A stretch of DNA of 64,000 nt, from contig VXAZ01009389.1 of the NCBI GenBank assembly GCA_013399875.1, forward strand, positions 124,001-188,000. The letters are read 5' to 3'. The position numbers and the translations under genes are program-made. Positions 52,476-63,961 of this stretch are shown piece after piece (positions within the stretch are counted from its first letter, which is position 1; every line of letters starts with the position of its first letter). This DNA comes from Gymnorhina tibicen (Eukaryota > Chordata > Aves > Passeriformes > Artamidae). The notes beneath the pieces are model-generated. The model did not search any database. It was given only the letters and a program-made list of their open reading frames with translations, and had not been told where the DNA came from.

Positions 52476-52538
52476 CACCTGCCTTTATTCCCTTACTCCT
52501 GTCTAGTCTCTGTTCCTAGGGAGCCACTCAAGGCATCA

Positions 52539-52542
52539 TGGG
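52539..52542. repeat. Target site duplication, right
   Basis: TGGG directly after the LTR's terminal CA, matching 52097-52100. A primer-binding site also begins TGG, so this could in principle be a PBS start. However, the following bases do not match a tRNA 3' end as expected at the invariant T-stem position. Confidence 0.62.
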
Positions 52543-54742
52543 ATCAAACCACATCAGGGAAACCTGCATCACCTTTTTCTGGTTACTGAGGAAGGAGTAG
52601 GGGTGGGTGAAGTCAAACACTGAGTGCTCTAAGCAAAGTCAATACACATCTATCTCCCACTAGGAGAATTCCAGCAGAACGATACAGGTCCTGCCAGTAA
52701 ATCTCATCTATCAAAAAGAAAAATGATGTAAGTAACTATGTCATAGCACATAGCATCTCCTAGCTTTGTCCAACTATCCTAAAAGAAGCCATTCAGATTC
52801 CCCTTCGTGGATGCTAGTGAAAAATCTGGCCTGATCCTAATCCTAGTTCTTCTCTTTATAAATGGAGGGGAAAAAAAATAGGAAAAATCAGATTAATCAG
52901 TCAATATATTGTCCCATTGACTGTAAAGGAAAAGAGGATGAATAACTAAAATATAATTGGTCTAGATTAAGTGAGAAATATTTTCCCACCAACCAGTCTG
53001 GAACCACTCTGTACTTTCACTTCCTTTGATTTACTATTTGATTTCCCATGAAAATCACAGCATAAAATTTGAAGACATGTTTTTAAATGACGGTAAAATT
53101 TATTTAGAATCACACATTCAGCAGCTACTTGTGTGGTAAACTGCAAGCAGAAAAGATTAAATAAATACTCTTGGACATACTGAGGAAAACAAAAATTAAG
53201 TTGAAACAGAAAAAGTATCAAAATGTTCAGTGAAAAATTCTGCTACTTAAAAGTAACAGAAAATGTATGATAATGTTCTGTCATCAAATTATATAGCACT
53301 TGTATGGCACAGAGGGACTGTGAAAATCAAGATGCTATTGGGATGTGCATAATAAATAAATAGAAAAAACAGCTTATAAAAAAAGACAGCAATCACTTTA
53401 GCAAGTAAATGCAGTAAGTGGAGAAAGCACTGTCAGAAGCTTTACTGTAACCTTTTACCTTCTGCAAATCCTTAGATATAAACCCTGGCTTCTCAGTAGG
53501 TGGAAAGGAGACAGAAAGAACAAGGCAGAGTAAAATAATCAGGTGTGCAGAGAAATATAAGTTTTAGACTTTTACATTTCTAATAATGGAAGGAAAAATC
53601 AGCTACCAAGTGGGGTTTGTGTCGTGAAGGATGTGAATCCAGAGACAGAAACGTTTGTTCTCAGTGAGGACGTTATGTTGGTGCTATACACAAAGCAGCT
53701 GCCAGTGAGCCTCAGCTGATGTTCACATCTGCAGTGGAAAGCCACAAACGCCAATAGGAGAGCAGGGACCCTGGACAGAAGACAAGTTCAAGGTCATCCG
53801 AGTAGCGGAGCGGAAATAGTAAAGCTAAAATCCCTCATCTATTGACAAGCTCGTCCACAGGGTTTATTTAATTGATAAACACTTCAACCCTATGAAGTAC
53901 ACTCTAATGCACTGGCTTGTGAGTTAATGAACCAGGGCATTCCTCTGGATAGACTCAGAACAACTTGGCCGAGGTTCCTAAGCCATGATGGCTTTCTATG
54001 ATTCATGTGTCAGATGCCTGTACTGTCAGGCCAGGTATTCTTGCTGGTTCTCGGAGCTTTTAAAAGCCTCATGTCTTTTGCACAGCTGCAATTTGTAATT
54101 TCTGCGAATCAACCTTTGTCTTTCCCATTTCTGATTCTGTATAGTTGTTTAGCTCTGTTTTGCCTCACTACCTCGTGGCCTTGCTCTGCTCAGATTTTTT
54201 TCTTTATTAAATGGCATAATTTTCTAATAATGTGACTTCCTTGTGCAGTTAGGGAGAGCGGTGCTGTACTGCAGTTTGGCTTTCAGACTTTGGCGTGGGT
54301 TTCTCTACATGCTTCTCTAAGCCTGCATGGATTTTAATTCAGCAAAGCTGAGAGCAGAGGGGCAGAATCCCCTCCCTCAACCTGCTTTTGGTGCAGCTTC
54401 CTGGAGTCCTTCAGAGCCCCTCCTGTATCTATGGATTTATAATTGCTGTGGAGAGGGAGGAAAGGCAAATGCCTTCCCGTGACCTCAGAGATGTTACCTC
54501 CACCCTCACTCCTGTACCAGATGTAGAAAATCTCCCAGGCATTCTTCTCAGCTCAAAGAGAGCACCAGCACCAGCCAGGAGACGCTGCCAGATGCAGAAA
54601 GTTTTGAGGCCAACTGATGGTGCTGGATCTGCTCCTGATCTAACCTCAGTTTAAATTAGTAACTAGAGACAACACACCAGGAGCTTTTCTAGTCTGCTTC
54701 CTAAGAAGTAAATCGAATCCCAAATAAAATATTCAGCATTTG

Positions 54743-54778
54743 GAGGCTGAGCACAGAATGCTGCGAGGCTGAGCACAG
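54743..54778. repeat. Two-copy direct repeat, 22-bp period
   Basis: GAGGCTGAGCACAG occurs at 54743-54756 and 54765-54778. Confidence 0.9.
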
Positions 54779-56156
54779 CCCTCAGTGTGCACTGAGGAAG
54801 CACTTTTCCTAAGAGACCAGAAATGCTGGCAGCTCGCTTTGGTACCACAGCCATTTTTATTTGTTTTACAATCTTTGCTCCTCTGGGGGCATGCAAAACG
54901 ATCTGGGGTGCTCTGGGGAATTTCACCTCTACCTCTCTTTACCTTTCTGCACTTCTCTTCCTTTTGACCTATTGCTACCCACTGCCTAGGGCTGACTTGT
55001 TTGCCATACAAGCCACTATCTGATCCATCCTCTCCTATCCTGATGGCCAGAGCCAGCCCTTTCCACTACACCCAAACTGCTGATACTGTGACAGGTCCTA
55101 AGTCAACACTTCATCAGCCAGGAGCTTTTATCAGCAGGAGAGAGGAACCCCAGCACTAGCAGCAGTGACAGCCCTGGCCAGCAAAGATGTTTTTAGAATG
55201 ATGTTCTTGGCGTCCTGCGGCATCTTTAACAAAGCTGGCAGTGACTGCTGAAAACCTGCCAGGTAGATTTGCCCAGAAGAAGGAAATGGGATGTGGTAGG
55301 GCGTGGTGGTGAGGAGAAGAGAACATTTCAGAGCACATTCCCATTTTCTCACGCATGTTTCTCACCCCTTAACACTCGGGAAGGGAGAGACATTGCTTTG
55401 AGGGGCATGTCCCATCCAAACAAACAGGACAGTGGGAACAGACCAAAGGGATCCATCAGCCTTGTAAAAACCACCTCTTTTCCAAGTCTGGCTTGACTGA
55501 TCAACACAACACTTAGAGGGCACAAGCCCTGCCTGAATCAACACTCTGCTGAGCTTGTAGCAAGAACGAAATGAATTGTGCAGAAATGAAGGTTCACACA
55601 AAAGGTCTGGGTTTCATATCAAGATCTCCTGCTCACCAGCTGCACAGCTTCAGATGCATATTTGTTCCATGAAAGCAATGCCAGAACACCTGCAAGATTA
55701 AAGCTCTATGATACCTAAAAACCACAAGCTCGGCTCCAGTAAAGACCAACATCTAAAAGTGAAGTCTCAAGACCCTCACACCACAGCTACTTGCTGAAAC
55801 TCAGCGATTCTGAGAAAAAAATCCATTAGTCTTAGGAGGACATATTCATATAACCATTAATTTCAGCTCCTGCTCTGTAAAATGTGGAGAACAATTGCTT
55901 TCTCTCCTGGATACTGTAAAGTACAGTGTTTTAATATTTGTCAAGTACTTTCTGTCCTCATGCAGCGAGAAGTGCTGCTTTGGATACTACGTCTATTCTG
56001 CCAATCAAAATATTTGGCTGCCTCTGCCAGAGTGGTTAAATTTCTTTGGGGGCAAGTGAAAGCAATCATGTAAATTAAAATTAAAAACTAAGCTAGACAC
56101 TTATTTCAGATGGGAAAAGAAATACAAGTTTTTCAGAAAGATCAAAACCATCTTCG

Positions 56157-56220
56157 TAAAAAAACAAACGCAAATAACAACAAAAAAACCCTACAAACAA
56201 ACAAAAACCCAAAACAACTC
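56157..56220. repeat. A/C-rich low-complexity stretch
   Basis: Nearly all A and C, with repeating AAACA/CAAAC/CAAATAACA words over about 64 bp. Likely a decayed simple repeat. Confidence 0.85.
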
Positions 56221-57244
56221 CCGACCCTGTAACATTTCCCTGAATTCCCTGGTTATAGCTGGTAGAGTTACAGAAATACTTGGGAAAACAGCTGCTGCTG
56301 GTGCTATCTACTGGACAAGACAAAAGGATGAAGGGCTGAACTTCAAACCAGCCCTTTTTGATGTACCAAGATGGCAGCCAAAGAAGTTTTCGTAAGAGTC
56401 ATCCAAGTTTTTCAATATTTATCCCCACAGGGAAACCAAAACTAAACCCAGAGATTGCTTTAGGTACAGAATTAATTTCTTTAAATCCCATGAAGTTTGT
56501 AGAGCCTGGCACATCAAACACAGGCTTTGGGTTTACACTCTCTCCACCCCCTCCGTGTCACTGTCTGAAGACCTCTCATCCGTGCAGAAAAACCAATCAT
56601 GCCCAGGGGACCAGTTACAATAAGGTTCTCCCTGACACTGACCCAGCAGAACTTTGTTCTGTGAAGGGGAAACTGTTCTGTGGCTTTGCTTCTGGAAAAT
56701 CCTGCCTCACGTACTGCTTGCTCTTCAAGCCGAGGGCAGTAACACGAATTGCAGGCATGGTTAGGCCGTGCTCGTGTCTGTTCTGCAAAGTACACCTGGT
56801 TTCTCCAGCAGCGGGGACCGGGTCCAAAGGACACAGCTATTTACAGAACATCATCTGCAGCTCCTGGTGGCCATGGTCACAGATTTGGGCTCAATTAGCA
56901 CAGCACGTGTCATCCACGTTCGTCATCCTCTTTGCCTGTACTGTACTAAGGCAATTATGCCCAAACTCAGAGTTTGCTTATTCTGTTTCAGAACAACCCA
57001 GTCAGGGACCAACCAAGCTTGTGTCATTGTTTCCAGCCCAGGAGATGCCTGCATTTCAGAGAGGGCATCAAGAGTGCCAGCTGGGAGTGCTGCATCTCCG
57101 TGTGTGACTTGCCCTTTACTGCACCACGTAAAAAGTGGGGACATTCCAAGGATTTCACAAAGCCCTTCCACAGAGGCCTCATTTACACGTAAGGCAACCG
57201 AATATTTTGAATTATTTAGTTCACATCCCTGGGGATAAACTCGT

Positions 57245-57620
57245 TGAAAGGGTCCGGGACCTGACTGTGTGGAGGCTGGGGAGGGTGGCTGCAGCGTCTA
57301 CGTGGGGGTGAGTGACTCCTGGCCTGGCTGCTGGCGTGCCAGCCCCGACTGCCACCTCGCAGAGCGGGCACCGGCCTCTGCCGAGAGGAGCAAGGAGAAA
57401 GGACGGCTCTGTGAGAAAGGGAGGGAAAACGCTCCACAAAAGAGGATGGAATGGAGTAATTAGCTTCTTCCTCTGCAGCCTCCAGCACGCTGCCAAGCCT
57501 CGCTGCCGCACGACAGGGGGACAAAAGGCTTTTTCAGCTGTCACACATTTCACAGCCCTGGCCAGGGACAGCAGCCACATCCTCGTGCCTTTCAGGGGCT
57601 CGCACGCATGTGCTGCTCTG
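57245..57620. promoter_or_regulatory. CpG-enriched, GC-rich patch
   Basis: About 18 CpG in 375 bp, with GC content well above its flanks. A good splice-acceptor-like tract ending in CTTCTTCCTCTGCAG lies at about 57465-57479. The overlapping 161- and 102-codon reverse frames have no domain. It could be a weak CpG island or a non-coding exon, or simply GC-rich sequence. Confidence 0.25.
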
Positions 57621-59210
57621 TCTGCAGGCCAAGGAGAAGCAGGCTTAGCCCTTGCCAGACCTACAGATACGAAATGCAGCGTTGCAGTGCTGCTGGCACT
57701 CGGCATATTGTTACCCTGATTTATTTTTGTTGAAACAGAAGCCAGATTTTCTTCCTGCCGAGGCCCTCTGTGGTAGAAATAAGGGGCGGTTTGTGCCCTG
57801 GAGAGCTCAGTTCAGTGCTAAAGATGCCATTTTGTCCTCACACTTTGCCATCATTTCTGGATGCAGGCACTTGAATAGAAGGAAGCTAAGATACTGATAT
57901 CACGCCTCACGTATTTCATTTCCTAGGAACTAAGTGGTGAGTGTTGCTTATGCAACCTTAAAATGAAAGTGTGTTACAGGAACAGACTGTCCTTTTTTGT
58001 GTTTATTCTGCTCAGCAGCAAAAAACCCAACAACATTTAAAAGAATTCACCCAGCAGCAAGATGTTTTTTCCCCCAGGACTACTGGAACATGAGTTTCTT
58101 TTCTGTCCATGTGCATGTCTGTGTTTCTCACAGATGCTCGTGGGAGCTGTGGTTTTCAACTGTGTGCAGAGGCAACAAGGACAAATTAGCATAAAATTAA
58201 CATGCCCTATCTCTGATTGTAATCCACATGAAGAGAAGGACAAACCCCTACTCCCTCTCCAACCACTGACTAGATCCATGAGTCTGACTTCATTTAACAA
58301 CAAGTTGAATGCCTGAGACCAGAGGGGATATCAGAAATTACAGCAATAGAGGTTATTAATTGGATGATATGTAAAATTCAGCGACTTGTTGTCAGGGTGT
58401 ACCTCACCATATCAGTCAAGTTATAAAATTCAGACACAATTACATGCTAGCTGAATACATTTGCCTTATTTCACTATACTGTATATTAAACTTTCTCTTT
58501 CATGTTTGCATAATAAATCTGAATGGAGCTTTTTATTGCATTCACGCTTGGTTGATTGCTTTTGGTTATTTTACAGCATGTGCTTTGTATAGGGGGAAGG
58601 AGAAAAAAAACAAAGCTTTTATTACAAAACTGTAAACCAAAATGAAATGCGAATGAATGCCTGCTGTAGAGAGGTGATGAACATACTTCATGTTAACTCA
58701 GAGCTGCCACTTCTTATCACTGACGTGTAACTGCTGATGATATTACTGTTCTTATTTTGGGGGATGTCCCAGCACCAGAACATAGAATAAAGCACGCTTC
58801 CTCAGTTTTATTTGCTGCAGGTACCAGTGCCATGGGGAGGCAGACACAGGTACGGGAACCCCCTGTGACTTGCACACAGGATTTTTAAAAGGAGATACCC
58901 CAGGTGAAACTCTCCTGGTGACATAAAGACAACACAGAGCCTGAGCAGGGTGTCAGCCTCCCCTCAGCCTTGTAGAGCATGAGTGGGTCTCACACAGCTC
59001 AGGTGTGGTGGTGACTCTCAGAGGGGGTGAACTCCCACCTTCTAATTCCTGTTCCCAAAATGCCACCAGACAGTGCATGGGAAAAGAAAGATTTGGGGGT
59101 TTTCACTCTTGCAAAACAGGGGTGAAGAACCTGCTCTTTGCTGAGCGTCAAACAAATCTTTCAAAGCCTTTTGGCAAACCACAAATTAACACACCCCAAA
59201 TATACACCAG

Positions 59211-59271
59211 GAAAAAAAAAACCCCAAATAACATTAAAACACCTCCCTTCCACCTCCCCCCCCAAAAAAAA
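59211..59271. repeat. Homopolymer-rich A/C stretch
   Basis: An A run near 59211-59221, C-rich sequence, then eight C (59256-59263) followed by eight A (59264-59271). Low complexity. Confidence 0.85.
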
Positions 59272-59869
59272 GCTATTACAGTAAAATGCAGAATAAAGAA
59301 GGTGTCAGTAGTAAAATGTTACACTTAAAAACACAGAAGTCTTGCACAAACAAGAAAACAGAAGGAAGTCATCTACAGTGATAATAAGGTTGGGGGAAAA
59401 GATAATCTTAAAGAACCATTGAATAAAGATATAAAAGCTGATATAAATATTTCCAAGCATACCAGGAATAAGGAATGTGAAAGGCAATCTAGAGAACCAC
59501 TAGATCAAGAAATAGAGAAAAATATGAACCTGGTACACTAGAAGCAATCCACAATCCCGCAAGCCAGCTGAGGGTTCTGTCTCTGGTAGTAATCAGTATT
59601 TGGTGATGCGAAAAACAGGTTAAAAGAAGGACTAGCACATTTCTTTTCACCTTCTGGCAAGGTGTGATTTAAAGATTCTCTAAAGTAAGCTTGCATCTGC
59701 ATCTCCTCAGTTTTACACATCTTTATCATACATCCTAGTCAGCTTTCCTCCAAAATGAAAGCAACAAGGATGAGGAAAAGTATGCAAAGTGTGAGGATGA
59801 AGCAACAGGGATTCTTCAAGTAAGAAAGAAAAAATTGGCCTGTGGGCTGCTGGCAGAGAGGTCTATACA

Positions 59870-60292
59870 GTCTCAGGTAGGATGGAGATAAACAAGGGAT
59901 GATTAATCACTCACTGTTTCTTAGAATGCAAGAAGTAGGGAGCACTTAAAAAAAAAATAGCACATACATGTTTTATAAGAAAGGAAAGGCAGTGAATTTT
60001 CAAGCCATGCACGGATTGGGGAACTCACTGCCACGGGACATGCAGATATGCAAGTGCAAACAGGTTCCAAGAAGACAGACTCGCAAAAGAAAAGCCTGTC
60101 AATGACTAATAACCATCAAAGGCTCCGCTTCTTCAGAAAGTCCCGAAAGCCAGAGACAGCTAAAAGCAAGCAATTTGTGTCCAGGGAGGTTTGTCTTTAT
60201 ATGCCCTGGGTTTACATTTTTTCTCTAAGCAACTACTACTGATGCTGGGCAGGAGAGATCCTTGGCCTTTCCCCAGATTCACACGGCAGTAA
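59870..60292 (+). mobile_element. Ancient CR1/L3-group LINE 3' fragment
   Basis: Forward-strand relic whose segments follow the order of an old amniote CR1 3' region: GGAGATAAACAAGGGATGAT, then CACTGTTTCTTAGAATGCAAG followed by AAGTAGGGAGCAC, then GGGGAACTCACTGCCACGGG, then a CAAACAGGTTCCAAGAAGAC block, and finally CTGGGCAGGAGAGATCCTTG and GCCTTTCC, where relatives have ctgggctagatgga.ccttgg. Substitutions and indels are heavy, so no frame survives. It is much older than the octamer-tailed CR1s and therefore argues that the 52-64 kb interval is ordinary host DNA, not proviral interior. Confidence 0.75.
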
Positions 60293-61657
60293 GACTGTGT
60301 CATTAAAACACACATAAATTAAATATCATGTTATGAACTGAGCCTGTGGATTATAGCTCGGTCTCAGGCTCTGGTGCCTATATTCCAAATTTCATGCACC
60401 TATAAATATTAAAACACCAAACAGCACACTTGAATTTGCAAAATGCAGGCTCATCACTATTCCAATACCACATTATCTGACAAAAGTAATTTATTTGCTC
60501 ATCAGGCCATCATATTTTATTCAAGTCCAGTAAAAACTATCATTCCATTGTTCCAAACAAGCCCTAATCTCAGTGTGCAGCTCTTGGTCTTATACAGATG
60601 CTAATTATTATAACTGCAGGGCAAATCAGCACCATATGACCGAGTAAATAAATTTTGCTGAATACATAAAAGAAAACCCCCCACAACCCTGTACTTGTCG
60701 GCTCTCCAGAATCACAGTACAGTGTTAATACTGTACTCATGATCTTAATAGAAAATAATCCCTTGAAAATTAATTGCCACTAGACATTAATAAGCACTTT
60801 GTTAATTAAGCCAGTAAGCCAATTAGGCCCAAGGTGAACTCGAGGGCAATCAACTCTATAAACAGTGTGAGCTAAGTCTTAGAAGTGCACTCTAATTTTT
60901 AAAAAGCCTGTTTTTGGGGGCTGGATAGCTTGTGGGATTGCTCATTACAGAACAAAGCAACTGCCCAAATTCAACCCAGGTCAGGAGCAGCCAAGAGCCA
61001 TCATCCCCCAGCAGCTTATCTGTGTCTTCAGAGCAGCTGGTCTAGACCTCATCTGAGACCTTACCAACTTGTAATTAATAGTGTCTCTAAGTAAACCAAA
61101 TCAGAAAGCCAGCAAAAAGCAATTCCAAAGTGCCTCCTGGGAAAGAGCCTAAGCTGTAAGGCAGGGCAGGGTGTAGAGAGAGCAATTTACAGCTGACTCC
61201 CTTTGACTCCAGGTAAGCATCAGTCAAGCTGGCCCTGCTCCCTCTGCTAGGCTTTCACAGACCACGGGGCATTCACAAAACCTGCACAGAAATAGCTCAA
61301 GCCTTTCTGAGGAGATGCAAATATTTAGCAGCTCTTCCAGCTCCAAAAGTCTGCATTGTGCGGCCTTACTCACTGTCCAGGAGCAGAGACAGCCGAGGCA
61401 GAAGTGCAGATACTTCAGAAACCTTCATTTCTGCCCTTCCTTTACAGCTGAGAGGAACAGATCCATTCTGGGTTCCCATTCCCGAGGAGAAACCTGTGTT
61501 TCTCAACACACTGCAAACAAGAAAGCTGTTAAGGGAGCACCTCGCTAAAATCACTCCTCTGTGGGCATGGCTGAAGCTCTCCCCAGGGCAGCAGTCACTG
61601 CCCCAAACCTGCCAGAAGTCAAGAAGCCTTGACTGGTGGGACTCTTGGGGCTCTGCT
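60293..61657. other. Unique AT-rich non-coding sequence with a palindrome
   Basis: About 1.4 kb without a gene. Most of 60300-60900 is AT-rich with many TAAT/ATTA words and no repeat signature, a candidate conserved element. The palindrome at 60716-60737 is listed separately. The 119-codon frame at 61358-61717 runs into the CR1 stub and is not supported. Confidence 0.45.
60716..60737. repeat. 22-bp near-perfect palindrome
   Basis: AGTACAGT (60716-60723) and ACTGTACT (60730-60737) are exact inverted complements around a 6-base centre whose middle is TTAA. It could form a short cruciform or bind a dimeric factor, but no known consensus is claimed. Confidence 0.85.
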
Positions 61658-61727
61658 GTTCAGGGAGCTGGACTTGACAATCCCTGTAGGTTCCTTCCAG
61701 CTCGGGACATTCTATGATTCCATGATT
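61658..61727 (+). mobile_element. CR1 LINE, short 3' stub
   Basis: About 70 bp of CR1 3' end: GGGAGCTGGACTTGACAATC, then GGTTCCTTCCAGCTCGGGAC and two octamers (ATTCTATG, ATTCCATG). It resembles the 34.1 kb stub in its CAGCTCGG segment. Confidence 0.88.
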
Positions 61728-63587
61728 TCCTCTTCCTCCAATCCTCCTATTCTGTATTTTTTTGTTCTGTCTCTTCACAGGTCTCAGCAAGCTCAAATAC
61801 TTCAAGGCAAAAGCATCCAACTTCCCTTTCTTCTCCGCTTAAATGAAAGGAGTTTGTCCATACAGTGAATTTGGCACAGGGCTGGAGAAAACTCATTTGT
61901 TTCTCTAATTGATTCCATTTGAAAAAAGATGCCGTTAATCCTTGCACATCTGTTGGCACTGATAAATGTGCCCTGTGTTTTGAGTGTTCGTCTTGAGGCC
62001 TTGCAGGCTGGAGACTCAGCTCTACTGTCACTTTCTCACTTCTTTTTTTCAACAGGGTGTAGACACTGAACCCACCAAACTGGAGGAATAGTGCCGCTCC
62101 CCACAATTTTTCCAGGGCTAACCATTCCTTGTTACTCCATCTTTCCCATCACAAGCTTGGACTGCACAGTAACTTGTGAGAAAGTAACACGTGCAGTTAA
62201 AAGGCCTTAAAATTCACAGGATGCAAATGAGCAGACAATTATTCTGTGCATAATGATGAGCTGCTAAGTTGGAACATGTTCAGATATACAGTAAGTCTCT
62301 GTAATAACTTTTATTAATTTTTAAGAATGCTGGATCATCTCATCTGGAGCCAAAAACATTAATATTTGCATTAATTAGTGCTCATAATATACTGTGTATC
62401 TTTTGAGTTTTACTGCAGTCATTTGAATCTTTCCTTACATTGACTTTCTAAAAAAGATCACCTTGATGAAGGAGGTTCAAGGATTTTTTTCAGCCTAGCG
62501 AAAAATATTTTCCTGGAATAGTGGTCAGATTTCTGCCTTTGTTTTTCCTGTCTTTTTTTTTCTGACTGTTGGCTGTTTCAGATTGAGTTTGGGGTTTTTT
62601 TTGTCTCTTCCTGCCTTAGTAGGATACAGGGATGATGATGTAGGCTTGACTATGCATATAAATTGAATAATTTGCAATAATGCTCCAAAGTGCCACTGGG
62701 ATGGAATTCAAAGGGCTGTTTGCAGAAACAATTGCTTTTTTTAAAAATTAATTTCTGAAAAATAAACGCAGGAAATGGTGAGATGGCTCAGGGGATTGAA
62801 AATGGCAGAGAGACTTTCATCTCCCGGTCACTGCTTCAGATCCTACTCAGGCTGAAGAGCAACTAGAAAATGTTACTGTGAGAAAAACACTTTGGGTCTC
62901 TGCAAATTTTAACAGAATAATCTGTGCTGAGGTTATGAACGAGATTGGAGTTCACTGAAAATAATAGCAGAGGGTCAATTCTACTATATATTTTGGAGAG
63001 GTTTGGGTTTTTTTTAAAGTCATTGTACTGATGGAATATAAATCTATCATTTTTTTCAAATAGCAATCATTTAATCACAAACATTATAAAGCAAAATAGA
63101 ATTCATATCCTTGGCCATAACTAGAACTGGTTACCCTTCCTTAGACCTATATACATTTTTGCCAGTATTATCAGAGTAGATGACATATTTTCATGATAGA
63201 AATCACGTGTGTCAAGTTGGTTATGTAACAAGAGAAGACAAAGGGCATTTAAACCACTTAAATCAGACTGGAAATGATGTTTTTAGGATGGGGTCATGGT
63301 TTAGTGATGTTAAGAATCTCATGCAGTTTAAGATACATGCACAATCACTTTACACTTTCCACCTATTTGCAAAAAGACATCACCAATCCATTTTCCAACA
63401 TAAAACTGCCATATATGTGTATGTATTTCAGTCTGCTGATTTCTGGTTGGGACAAGAACTGGCACTGGAAGCTTAAAAATTATCCAGGTGGATTTCTGAT
63501 CAGACATCAGGTCCATCCCGTCCACAGAGAGAATCAGATGCTTCAGAGAGATGCTTCACTAAAAGCAGGTTTGCCTGAGGATGGGAA
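61728..63587. other. Unique AT-rich non-coding sequence
   Basis: About 1.9 kb without a gene. The part at 62215-62420 is AT-rich with ATGCAAAT, TAATTAG and CATTAATATTTGCATTAATT-type words and looks like a candidate conserved element. No retroviral coding sequence is seen before the LTR at 63588. Confidence 0.45.
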
Positions 63588-63856
63588 TGATGCTTTAGGT
63601 TTTAACTTTTATATTTTTCAAATCCTGTATTGCCTAGTGTGTAACTCTGAAGTTTCTTGTAGCCTGTTAGCTGCTCTCCTAGGCCAGACAGACACAACAA
63701 AGCCTCTCTGAGCTCGTTATTCAAGGATACTCAGACTGTCCTAGGCCCAAAAGGTGTAAACTAGGGCCTCTAGGGAGGTGGAGAAATTGAAGAAATTACA
63801 TCATTAGATAAAGTTTTAATGGGCAAATTTATGCTGATCTGCAAATGGACCAAACC

Positions 63857-63863
63857 TATAAAA
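63857..63863 (+). promoter_or_regulatory. LTR TATA box
   Basis: TATAAAA at the position equivalent to 52372-52378 in the first LTR. Confidence 0.8.
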
Positions 63864-63955
63864 GTGTGAAGAACTCATGACTCGTCATCCACCTTGGGGT
63901 CCATTTTGGATGCGGCCTCTGGCTCCCCAGGGTGTGCCTTTGAAGGCCTTTCACA

Positions 63956-63961
63956 AATAAA
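63956..63961 (+). terminator. LTR polyadenylation signal
   Basis: AATAAA, equivalent to 52470-52475 in the first LTR. Confidence 0.8.

Larger units (their letters stand above)
52101..52538 (+). mobile_element. Complete solo LTR of an endogenous retrovirus
   Basis: A 438-bp long terminal repeat in forward orientation. It begins TGATGCC and ends GGCATCA, a perfect 7-bp terminal inverted repeat with canonical TG...CA ends, and is flanked by TGGG on both sides. A TATA box lies at 52372-52378 and a polyadenylation signal at 52470-52475, so U3 is about 270 bp and R starts roughly 25-30 bp after the TATA box. No gag, pol or env remnants flank it, and the downstream TGGG is explained as a target duplication, so it is best read as a solo LTR left by LTR-LTR recombination. 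A second copy starts at 63588. The 4-bp duplication points to class I (ERV1). I cannot give a family name without a library search. Confidence 0.88.
52543..59869. other. Unique non-coding sequence between LTR and ancient CR1
   Basis: About 7.3 kb with no gene and no retroviral coding remnants. The longest frame (249 codons, 56358-57107) lies in GC-rich sequence, overlaps several other-frame ORFs, has no domain and starts in ordinary AT-rich DNA, so I do not call it. 52.8-53.6 kb is AT-rich. The small repeats and the CpG patch in this span are listed separately. Confidence 0.5.

Noticed and set aside
52539..52556. Primer-binding site after the first LTR
   Set aside because: It starts TGG, but the 18-mer does not have the base expected opposite the invariant C61 of a tRNA T-stem, and TGGG is better explained as the target duplication.
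53960..54005. CR1-tail-like ending (GGCTTTCTATGATTC)
   Set aside because: Only the octamer-like end matches. The preceding bases do not follow the CR1 GTCCCTTCCAA segment.
56358..57107. Longest open frame in the window (249 codons, forward)
   Set aside because: It has no recognisable domain and overlaps other long frames on both strands in GC-rich sequence. There is no promoter or splice context specific to it. Its length is explicable by low stop-codon density.
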